From Nitrososphaerota archaeon (GTDB lineage: Archaea > Thermoproteota > Nitrososphaeria_A > Caldarchaeales > Wolframiiraptoraceae): a stretch of DNA of 55,955 nt. Position 1 is the stretch's first letter. Each line of letters starts with the position of its first letter. The stretch spans positions 1 through 55,955 of the forward strand of contig JAGGTD010000003.1 of NCBI GenBank assembly GCA_021163925.1, written 5' to 3'. Below the pieces are notes generated by a model. That model saw nothing but the letters and a program-made list of their open reading frames with translations. It made no database searches and was not told the DNA's origin. Position numbers and translations under genes: made by a program. Below, piece by piece: positions 49,960 through 55,955 of this stretch.

Positions 49960-50350
49960 CCCCCTCCCAGTCAGGCGGTATCTCTACGAATCTCCACTCC
50001 TTACCCAAGAATCTGGCGGCGAGGATGGGCTTGGGCCTAATCTCCTCTCCACATCTAGGGCATTTGACGACGAATCTCTCACAGAATTCGAGTAGCCTCC
50101 TAACTTGAGCCTCATTCAAAGCTATGTAGGACTTATTGCTGGACTTAACCTCGATCGCTAGAAGCTCGCCATCATCCACGGCGATTATATCTGGTTTAGG
50201 AAGCTTTCCAGCGCCGCTTCCAGGAGTTCTCACAGCATAGAATCCAGGCTTACCCCTTGAGGTGAACTTCTTAACGAGATAATATTCTCCCTCATATCCC
50301 ATCCTAGCCTTATAGCGTGGCGAGGCGGGGTTCTTAGGCCTCTTAGGCAT
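49820..50350 (-). CDS. hjc: Holliday junction resolvase Hjc
   Basis: Archaeal structure-specific endonuclease cutting four-way junctions in recombination. The active site is ARMGYEGEYYLVKKF (Glu in the first helix), DIIAVDDGELLAIEVKSS (PD-(D/E)xK) and the basic N-terminus PKRPKNPASPRYK. A CPRCGEE zinc-like pair appears near residue 98. ATG at 50350 is chosen because it starts the conserved region; the open frame to 50563 is not family-like. The usual length is about 135 residues; here the frame runs on through a serine-, glycine- and arginine-rich tail overlapping the converging gene. Confidence 0.9.
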   Translation of the reverse strand: MPKRPKNPASPRYKARMGYEGEYYLVKKFTSRGKPGFYAVRTPGSGAGKLPKPDIIAVDDGELLAIEVKSSNKSYIALNEAQVRRLLEFCERFVVKCPRCGEEIRPKPILAARFLGKEWRFVEIPPDWEGVIVVRRSSHPSEASRGERLSSPPHKRGGAASSQGRRGRGASGSGSG

Positions 50351-50453
50351 GATAAAACAATGTATCCGCCTAGATTTAATGTGAGCTGAGCCGAGGATGG
50401 CGTGGTAGTATTCTGGAAATCTTTTTGAACTCCACCGGATCTTGAGAGAGGCG

Positions 50454-50672
50454 ATGAGAGGAGGGTTGACCCCGATCGTGAGGAGGAAGCATAAAGGGCT
50501 CGTGATAACTAGGGCTGGGAGAGGATTCTCGAGGAGGGAGCTTGAGGAGGTGGGTCTCAGCATTAGGGAGGCGAGGAAGCTGGGAATATACGTGGATCTT
50601 CGGAGAAGTAGTTTAAGAGATGAGAACGTGAAGATCTTGAAGGAGTTCTTGAAGAAGGCTAGGGGAGATTAG
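50454..50672 (+). CDS. rpl13e: Large-subunit ribosomal protein eL13
   Basis: Short archaeal eL13 of 72 residues. [24 protein letters not shown] followed by [20 protein letters not shown] and [11 protein letters not shown] matches the conserved core (GRGFS..EL..AG, A..LGI.VD.RR). ATG at 50454 follows GAGAGGCG closely; TTG at 50442 is an alternative start. Found in TACK archaea and eukaryotes. It diverges from hjc and converges with AOR 4. Confidence 0.88.
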   Translation: MRGGLTPIVRRKHKGLVITRAGRGFSRRELEEVGLSIREARKLGIYVDLRRSSLRDENVKILKEFLKKARGD

Positions 50673-52498
50673 CCATAGAGCTTCTCAGCTACCTCCTCCA
50701 ATCCAAGCTCTAGGAGCTTCTCCCTCGTCGGCCAGCCTCGCTCATCCCATCCCCTAAGCCTATAATAGCTCCTCAAGAGTTCCATGAACCTCTCCCTATC
50801 GAGTCTAAATCCCTTCGTCTCCCCATCTGGTATCGGGTCCTCGAAGTCTCTAGCCGGTAGAGTATCATCCTCTACATCTATCCCTTTCTTGAGGATCGCG
50901 ATGACCCTCGTCAGGTTCCAAACTCTCTCAGAGCATAGGAGTAGGTCGTCTAGGCTGAACTCCCTCCCAACCACGGCTGAGTATGCCTCGGCGTAGAGGT
51001 TTGGATCAACCTTAAGCTCAACCCATGGGAACCTGCAGACCCCGAGCATGTCGAATAACGGTCTTAGATGTTGGAGGTAGATCACCCTCCTCGCCTTATC
51101 CTCTCCATAATCATCTCTCCCAACCTCAAGATCATAGGTTATCGCCCAAGACCTATTGTGATGAGCGCCTATATCGCATGTAGCGTAGCTTAGAGCCATG
51201 GCCGGGGCGGCTCGATGATCGTATGCGCTTATCTCAAGACCCTTAACATGCATGGCGAACCTCTCAGATCCACCACCTACGTATCTTGAGAGCTCTCTAA
51301 CCCCCAGGGCCATAAGGTTTCCAAACCCTTTCCTCTCGGCGATGAGCTTGATTAGCTTATAGACGGCCTCCGCGTCGCCCCATCTAACCTCGAATCCCAC
51401 ATGTTCCTCATCCAAGATTCCACGCTGGAAGCACTCCATGACGAACGCTATGACGGAGCCTGTTGAGATAGTGTCTAAGCCATAGTAGTCGCAGAGATAG
51501 TTCGCCTTCGCGATCGCCTCCAAATCTCCGAGTCCAAGGTTAGGTCCGAGCATGGCAAAGTTCTCATAGTCAACGGTAACGTGGCCGTCTCCAACCGATA
51601 CTGTGTGGCCGCATGGCATCATACAGTTCGCGCATCCAGACGTGTATTCCTCGACCCTATGAACCGCTTCTCCCCCAAACCTCTCCACGCCATCGAATCT
51701 AGTGTATTGGAAGTTCTTAGTAGGCAGGGCTTCAGCCTTATTAGACCACTCAATTACGGACATGGTGCCATACTTTTCCCACTTTTCATAGAGCGTACTT
51801 CCAACTATCTGATCTCTAAGCCTCTCCACAACCTCCGCAAGCCTCTCTGGATCCGCGACCTCCACTTCCCCACCTCCCTTTGCCACGATCGCCTTCAACT
51901 TCTTACTCCCCATCACGGCTCCCATACCAGTTCTCCCAGCTTGTGCATGCCTTCTAAGCTTGAGATCCCAATCCACGTTTATGCACGCGAAGCTCACCAA
52001 CTTCTCTCCAGCAATCCCTATAGTGGCTATCGAGCAGTTTCCATGAATCTCCCTAAGCTTTCTGTCAGCGTCTCTTGAGTGGAGGCTCCATAGATCTTCA
52101 GCGGACTCAATCTCAACCCGACCGTCCTCGACCAATAGATAGCATGGCTCTTGAGACGCTCCCTTAATCACGAGTGCATCTATCCCAGCCCTCCTCATCA
52201 TAGATCCAAGATGTCCGCCGACAATGCTATCTCCATAGATTCCGGTTAGGGGGCTTATCGCCGCGAAGGTCGTCTTAGATCCGCCCCTGAAGATCGTGCC
52301 ATCTAATGGGCCGGTCGCGACCACGAGGACGTTTGATGGATGGGTTCCATGGATTATCTGGTCGAGGTTCTTGAAGATGATGTATGCGGCCCAACCCCTC
52401 CCACCGATATACTTGAACGCCAATTCCTCATCCACATCTACGACCTCAACTTGCTTATCCGTCAAATCCACATACGCTATCTTCCCATATCCTAACAT
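50669..52498 (-). CDS. aor: Tungsten-type aldehyde:ferredoxin oxidoreductase family protein, AOR 4 (no linked ferredoxin)
   Basis: 609 residues, the most distant of the four. Cluster cysteines C289, C292, C296 (CANCMMPC) and C488; pterin motifs DYYGLDT (337-343) and FDMLGVCRF. Unlike AOR 1-3 its pocket segment is [17 protein letters not shown] then IGAHHNRSW, nearer to classical AOR/FOR proteins with YDPRG-type motifs. The N-terminal site is [17 protein letters not shown]. No ferredoxin subunit is adjacent, so it probably uses a free ferredoxin. It is a single gene between eL13 and nreA and may serve general aldehyde detoxification or amino-acid fermentation. Confidence 0.92.
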   Translation of the reverse strand: MLGYGKIAYVDLTDKQVEVVDVDEELAFKYIGGRGWAAYIIFKNLDQIIHGTHPSNVLVVATGPLDGTIFRGGSKTTFAAISPLTGIYGDSIVGGHLGSMMRRAGIDALVIKGASQEPCYLLVEDGRVEIESAEDLWSLHSRDADRKLREIHGNCSIATIGIAGEKLVSFACINVDWDLKLRRHAQAGRTGMGAVMGSKKLKAIVAKGGGEVEVADPERLAEVVERLRDQIVGSTLYEKWEKYGTMSVIEWSNKAEALPTKNFQYTRFDGVERFGGEAVHRVEEYTSGCANCMMPCGHTVSVGDGHVTVDYENFAMLGPNLGLGDLEAIAKANYLCDYYGLDTISTGSVIAFVMECFQRGILDEEHVGFEVRWGDAEAVYKLIKLIAERKGFGNLMALGVRELSRYVGGGSERFAMHVKGLEISAYDHRAAPAMALSYATCDIGAHHNRSWAITYDLEVGRDDYGEDKARRVIYLQHLRPLFDMLGVCRFPWVELKVDPNLYAEAYSAVVGREFSLDDLLLCSERVWNLTRVIAILKKGIDVEDDTLPARDFEDPIPDGETKGFRLDRERFMELLRSYYRLRGWDERGWPTREKLLELGLEEVAEKLYG

Positions 52499-52534
52499 CG
52501 AGCATAACCTTTCCTCATGATGGGTCTTAAACTT

Positions 52535-53845
52535 TTAGAGTTGTCTGAGAAAATCCGTTAATAACTTCTGCTCCCTATGGTATCTCAAGACCCTGCTCCC
52601 CTCCAAGACCGTGAGTGGGAGGTCTATGATCTTCCCAAGCTCAACCAATAGCTCGTCAAGTGAATCCGATCTAAATCTCCTAAACTTCATCGCCCTCCTA
52701 CAGATCTCCCTAAACCTCCAAACTCCTAAGGGTATCCAGCCCTCATAGATCTCAGCTATCGCTATGGCCGATGCCTGCCTCCTAATCTCCGAGAGCTTTT
52801 CGAGGACTGGAAGCCTTAGGGCGTGATATGCTCCTCCAACTTCCTCCGGATATCTATCTGGATCTCCTGGAAGCTCCGAGTCATGATATATCTTCATCCC
52901 ACCACCCCTATACCAGACCTCGAATACCTCGAACATCCATGGCCCTGGAATCAATAGAACTGTAACCCTATTGTAGTGAGCCTTATATTGATAGAGTTCA
53001 TATGTGTTTATCCAATCATATTCCTTTAGCTCGTCTCTAAGCCTTCTCCCAATCTGATCATCCACGGCCGTGATGCTCCACTCGGTTGGGACGAGCCTTC
53101 TCCAGCGCTTAAGCCCAAGCAATCCAAGCGAGAGAAGTCTAACGATATGCCTCTCACCTATCCCCGATCGATATAGCTCGTAGATGGCTTGCGAGGCCTT
53201 CAAGTCTATGTCCGAGACGATCTTATCGACGACCCTCGGTATCGTCGGATTCTCGGCCAGAATAGCCTTGACAACCGTTCCAGAAGGCCCTGTCGGAGCA
53301 TATCTAAGCTTGAACCCAGGCCTTATCACGGGCTCCTTATCAAGCTCAAGCTCGACATCGGTCGGCGTATAGGCCATGCCTAGCTCTTGGATAGTGGCTA
53401 GGAGTCTGCTGGGATTCCTCGCATCCTCCACCCTAACCGGCCTCTTACCCCTAACCATGCTGAGCCTCATCGAGACGAGCTTCTGGAGAGGTAGGTCGAG
53501 CCATGAACCATAATCCTCCATCAAGCTCGTATCCGCTTGAATCGGTGGGACTAGCGGGCCGGCCAAGACCCTAGGATAGCCCCATGAACCTATGAGGGCT
53601 GAGGGAGGAGATGATCCAAAAATTGTCTTAGAGCCCTGAACCTTTCTCAACAGCTCTCTAACATCCTTAAGATATGGGCAGATCTCCAGCCTACACTTCT
53701 TGAAGTCTCCGCCGCAGACCGGGCATGGGACTCTCCGCTCCTCCCTGAGTTCGCCTCTCCCAGCAAACCTGTATAGCTTGAGCTGAACCAACCTACACCT
53801 CAACAAATTATCAACGAGGCTAAGTATTTTCACCTTGGAGGACAC
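52535..53845 (-). CDS. nreA: Archaeal DNA repair protein NreA
   Basis: 436-residue protein of the Nre family, which helps archaea survive DNA-damaging agents and works with PCNA. N-terminal zinc motif CPVCGGDFKKCRLEICPYL, then the hallmark FGSSPPSALIGSWGYPRVLAG and the C-terminal domain with EWSITAVDDQIGRRL and PGPWMFEVFEVWYRGGG. The last residues QKLLTDFLRQL fit a PCNA-interacting (PIP) box, as reported for NreA. It is coupled to the upstream MazG-like gene by a 16-base overlap. Confidence 0.92.
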   Translation of the reverse strand: MSSKVKILSLVDNLLRCRLVQLKLYRFAGRGELREERRVPCPVCGGDFKKCRLEICPYLKDVRELLRKVQGSKTIFGSSPPSALIGSWGYPRVLAGPLVPPIQADTSLMEDYGSWLDLPLQKLVSMRLSMVRGKRPVRVEDARNPSRLLATIQELGMAYTPTDVELELDKEPVIRPGFKLRYAPTGPSGTVVKAILAENPTIPRVVDKIVSDIDLKASQAIYELYRSGIGERHIVRLLSLGLLGLKRWRRLVPTEWSITAVDDQIGRRLRDELKEYDWINTYELYQYKAHYNRVTVLLIPGPWMFEVFEVWYRGGGMKIYHDSELPGDPDRYPEEVGGAYHALRLPVLEKLSEIRRQASAIAIAEIYEGWIPLGVWRFREICRRAMKFRRFRSDSLDELLVELGKIIDLPLTVLEGSRVLRYHREQKLLTDFLRQL

Positions 53846-54138
53846 TTACATGGCTTCGATCCGCAGATCGGGCAGCCATCTCCATACTTGGCCAGAATCG
53901 CCTCTTCAAGGTCTATCCCAACTACATTGCAGAAGCTTAGAAGCCAGGCCAATAGGTCGGCGACCTCATCCCTCAAGGCTCGGTCATCACCCTTGAGAAA
54001 CGCGTCGGCGACCTCTCCAGCCTCTGAAAGCATCCAGATCAGGGTCTTCTCAGCACCTCTCGCCTCATCCCTCCTAAGATATATCTCGGCCATGAGCTTC
54101 TGAATCTCCCTCAACTCCATCTTAAGACAAGTATCCAA
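53830..54138 (-). CDS. MazG-like nucleotide pyrophosphohydrolase
   Basis: All-helical NTP pyrophosphatase of 102 residues. The metal site ExxE...ExxD is visible as SEAGEVADAFL and LRDEVADLLAWLL. A cysteine-rich tail CPICGSKPCKC could bind zinc. It may cleanse damaged or non-canonical nucleotides, in keeping with its overlap with nreA. The first codon could be ATG at 54138 or the ATG six codons later (MELREIQ). It diverges from the HEPN gene by only three bases. Confidence 0.85.
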   Translation of the reverse strand: MDTCLKMELREIQKLMAEIYLRRDEARGAEKTLIWMLSEAGEVADAFLKGDDRALRDEVADLLAWLLSFCNVVGIDLEEAILAKYGDGCPICGSKPCKCPPR

Positions 54139-54141
54139 GCC

Positions 54142-54615
54142 ATGAACATAACCTTTTCCAATCTGGAATCTGTTTCAAAAGCCTTAAATCGGGAATCGGA
54201 TGACTATGATCCGTTGAGCAGGGAAGAGATAGATCTTGTGAGGAGAAGGGCGAGGAACTTCGCATCTAACGCGAAGCATCTGATTAAGGAGGGAATATAT
54301 GATTTAGCGGCATTTAACGCGGAGCAAGCCGCCCAACTATATCTTAAAGCAACTCTGCTCGAATTGGTCGGAGATTATCCGAGGACGCATTCACTCATAA
54401 CTTTATTGAGTGAGCTTAGGAGGGTGGATGAGGATCTGATCACGCGCTTCGTTAGGGAGAATAGGCTTAAACTACACGCGCTTGAAGACGCATATCTAAC
54501 CAGCAGATACTTTGTTAAAGAATTTGATGAAGGTGATGCCAAGGAGCTGTTAGAGGTCTCGGAGGAGGTGATAAGGCTCTGTGAGGAGCTTAGACGTAAG
54601 CTGGGAAAGGGCTAA
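54142..54615 (+). CDS. HEPN-domain protein
   Basis: 157-residue helical HEPN protein, usually the RNase toxin or structural half of HEPN/MNT pairs. ARNFASNAKHLIKEGIYDLA, FNAEQAAQLYLKATLLE, GDYPRTHSLITLLSEL and HALEDAYLTSRY match archaeal PF05168 proteins. It overlaps the nucleotidyltransferase gene by 35 bases, the usual two-gene arrangement in hyperthermophilic archaea. Whether it is an active toxin is not clear from sequence. Confidence 0.88.
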   Translation: MNITFSNLESVSKALNRESDDYDPLSREEIDLVRRRARNFASNAKHLIKEGIYDLAAFNAEQAAQLYLKATLLELVGDYPRTHSLITLLSELRRVDEDLITRFVRENRLKLHALEDAYLTSRYFVKEFDEGDAKELLEVSEEVIRLCEELRRKLGKG

Positions 54616-54928
54616 GATCCTGAGGGATTGGAGGAGATATGTCGATGAGATAGCGCGCTCAGCGAAGGAGATTCTCGGAGACGATGCGAGGGTCTATGTA
54701 TTCGGAAGCGCTGTTAGGGGAGAGCTCACGGCGATCTCAGACATAGACATCCTAATAGTCTCAAAGAGAATTTCTGGATCGTTCATGGAGAGAGTTAAGC
54801 TTAAGCTCAAGATAATGGATTCAAGTAGCTTACCGGATCATAGCCCGTTCGAGCTCCATCTAGTGAATGAGAGGGAGGCCAAACTATACTTCCACCACAT
54901 TAAAGGCGATTTTATGAGAATAGTTTGA
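54581..54928 (+). CDS. MNT-type minimal nucleotidyltransferase
   Basis: 115-residue nucleotidyltransferase with the pol-beta signature GSAVRGELTAISDIDILIV (GS-x10-DxD). Partner of the HEPN protein encoded just before it; in studied pairs the MNT adds AMP to the HEPN protein and neutralises it. GTG start inside the HEPN gene gives translational coupling. Complete, with no transfer signs beyond its typical mobility across archaeal genomes. Confidence 0.88.
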   Translation: MRSLDVSWERAKILRDWRRYVDEIARSAKEILGDDARVYVFGSAVRGELTAISDIDILIVSKRISGSFMERVKLKLKIMDSSSLPDHSPFELHLVNEREAKLYFHHIKGDFMRIV

Positions 54929-54952
54929 GAAGTCGATCATCTTAGATTAATC

Positions 54953-55097
54953 TCAGGAGGCCAAGGTTGCTATGATTGCTATCAATATTCCGACGCCATC
55001 TTTAGGATCCAAGCTTTAGTGGTCTTCGCCGCCCCAGCTCAAATCCAAGAAACAGTGAGGTCGCGGCACAGATCCCTATGAAGCTGATTATGTCCAT
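54953..55097 (-). pseudogene. Remnant of a small membrane protein
   Basis: The 364-base gap 54929-55292 holds no intact gene. On the minus strand ATG at 55097 opens MDIISFIGICAATSLFLGFE and continues GRRRPLKLG to a stop at 55002-55004, while one frame over PKDGVGILIAIIATLAS runs on to a stop at 54953. A one-base shift near 55005 would join them into a protein of about 49 residues with two hydrophobic segments. Family unknown. Confidence 0.3.
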
Positions 55098-55275
55098 GTA
55101 TCTGTGTAGCGTTGAACATGAAGCAGCAGGCTGTCTCATATCATCTGAGATTGCTGCGCGAGAGGGGGTTGATAAAACCTATTAGAAGGGCAGATGCATC
55201 TTTTACTCAATAGCTGATCGAAGGCTTTTGAAGATGATTGAGAAGTTAATCGAAAACGTTTTGGGATTCGTTCTC
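55085..55275 (+). pseudogene. ArsR-type helix-turn-helix regulator remnant
   Basis: LNMKQQAVSYHLRLLRERGL then IKPIRRADA (from 55112) is a clear ArsR-like winged-helix recognition region, but it meets TAG at 55211. In the next frame IFYSIADRRLLKMIEKLIEN, beginning at 55198, is the matching wing and dimer helix. So a frameshift lies near 55195-55200. Upstream, ICVA replaces the expected helix and no start is found. It is a broken gene or two assembly errors. Confidence 0.6.
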
Positions 55276-55292
55276 CACCATCCCAGAACTTC

Positions 55293-55841
55293 TCAATTCC
55301 TCATAAGCCTGATATACTTAGGCGGGATATACTTGCAGAGATATACCTCATCGGTCGCCCTGTAAAACTTTAAGCCATCTCTTCTAGCCCTCTCAACATC
55401 TATCTCTAGTATTGTGGGTCGGCTTGTCCTCCTCAACCCAATCCTCCTCGCTATCTCAGGCGTTGGGGATAGGTGAACCCATCTACGCCTCATGGGCTTA
55501 ATCCCCTCCCTCAGAATCCTCCTAGCAGCCTCTTGGGTCGTTCCATGATATAGGATCTTAACTGAGAAATCCTCTTTTAATCCCAGCTTTACCGGGATGC
55601 TGTGGCCGTAGAGGGCCCTTATCCTACCATCCCTCAGCTCAAATCTCCTCCTCTCACTCCTCTCAACGATCTCCACGATCAACGGCTCATCCGCATCCGG
55701 AAACTTCTCTCTGATCTTTTGTAGAAGCTCGTTGAAATCCACGAAACCATGCTCATCCATCCTCAAGTCTTTGGGGTCGTGTCTAAGCAAGTAGCTCATA
55801 TACTTGCTGATCTTAGTCTTCAGCCTCTCCCTCATCCTCAT
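55293..55841 (-). CDS. kptA: RNA 2'-phosphotransferase (Tpt1/KptA family)
   Basis: NAD-dependent enzyme that moves an internal 2'-phosphate of RNA onto ADP-ribose; in archaea its natural RNA target is debated. 182 residues: KISKYMSYLLRHDPKDLRMD and EHGFVDFNELL form the N-terminal winged part, and ALYGHSIPVKLGL, LYHGTTQEAARRILREGIKP, WVHLSPTPEIARRIG the NAD-binding C-terminal part with catalytic arginines and histidine. Length and motifs are normal. Confidence 0.93.
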   Translation of the reverse strand: MRMRERLKTKISKYMSYLLRHDPKDLRMDEHGFVDFNELLQKIREKFPDADEPLIVEIVERSERRRFELRDGRIRALYGHSIPVKLGLKEDFSVKILYHGTTQEAARRILREGIKPMRRRWVHLSPTPEIARRIGLRRTSRPTILEIDVERARRDGLKFYRATDEVYLCKYIPPKYIRLMRN

Positions 55842-55909
55842 CTCCTACAGATTACCATTCGGGACAGAGTCTAATTGACATTTTTAGGCGGAGGTGAGCT
55901 GAAATATAC

Positions 55910-55955
55910 TTAGACCCTCCTCCCCCTCCTCCCACCCTTCCTCCTAACCGAGTCA
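55910..55955 (-). CDS. C-terminal end of a basic protein cut by the window edge
   Basis: Minus-strand codons DSVRRKGGRRGRRV ending at TAA (55910-55912). The arginine- and glycine-rich tail suggests an RNA-binding or ribosomal protein, but only 14 residues are available and the frame choice rests on composition alone. Confidence 0.3.
   Translation of the reverse strand, partial: DSVRRKGGRRGRRV

Noticed and set aside
50351-50563. N-terminal extension of Hjc by 71 residues
   Set aside because: The extra sequence is antisense to eL13, is not family-like, and the conserved Hjc start fits ATG at 50350.
1-55955. CRISPR array, insertion sequence or prophage
   Set aside because: No regularly spaced repeats, transposase or integrase reading frames, or terminal inverted repeats were seen anywhere in the window.

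Overview
The window is a chromosomal segment of a thermophilic-looking archaeon, probably of the TACK group. Evidence seen here: archaeal ribosomal proteins uL15, eL34, eL14 and eL13; archaeal SecY and an EMC3-type insertase; Cbf5; class I lysyl-tRNA synthetase; Hjc; NreA; KptA; geranylgeranyl reductase for archaeal lipids; heavy AGG/AGA/ATA codon use; and TATA boxes about 25-30 bases before the first codon of many operons, which suggests leaderless messages. eL13 and eL14 argue for TACK rather than Euryarchaeota, but the lineage is not pinned down.

Layout. 1-9.8 kb: the end of an ornithine cyclodeaminase/alanine dehydrogenase gene with an in-frame TAG, the uL15-secY-EMC3-eL34 cluster, then minus-strand cmk, pncB, pncA, geranylgeranyl reductase, an FAH-family enzyme, an orphan DNA methyltransferase and an Lrp/AsnC regulator. 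9.9-11.9 kb: PiT phosphate transporter with its DUF47 partner, and tRNA-Ser(GGA). 12-18.1 kb: uridine phosphorylase and a complete BMP-type nucleoside ABC importer. 18.2-21.3 kb: glmS followed by a GNA1-like acetyltransferase and a radical SAM protein. 21.3-29.2 kb: cbf5, eL14, a THUMP protein, two tandem moeA genes (one with a binding-protein-like domain), a TudS-like desulfidase with a cluster-less paralogue, D-aminoacyl-tRNA deacylase and a methyltransferase.

29.2-45.5 kb is the most unusual part. A minus-strand operon (two YgeW-like carbamoyltransferases around an allantoinase-like cyclic amidohydrolase) diverges from a plus-strand operon: ferredoxin, tungsten aldehyde oxidoreductase (AOR), PreA-like flavin/Fe-S protein, second ferredoxin-AOR pair, amidohydrolase, threonine-synthase-like PLP enzyme. 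An SsnA-like amidohydrolase and a third ferredoxin-AOR module follow. The set parallels the bacterial ygeW/hyuA/ssnA/ygfK/ygeX/xdhD gene set for anaerobic purine breakdown, with AORs where bacteria have a molybdenum hydroxylase. I infer an archaeal nucleobase- or ureide-fermenting island: the importer and uridine phosphorylase could feed it, the MoeA pair could make its tungstopterin, and reverse carbamoyltransferases could yield carbamoyl phosphate. No carbamate kinase, YgeY or xanthine dehydrogenase is in the window.

45.5-56 kb: a decayed small ORF, lysS, a single-OB ssDNA-binding protein, a coiled-coil zinc-ribbon protein, an unknown protein, hjc, eL13, a fourth orphan AOR, nreA, a MazG-like protein, a HEPN/MNT pair, a decayed patch with ArsR and membrane-protein remnants, kptA, and the basic tail of one more minus-strand gene. 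No insertion sequence, CRISPR array or rRNA gene was seen.
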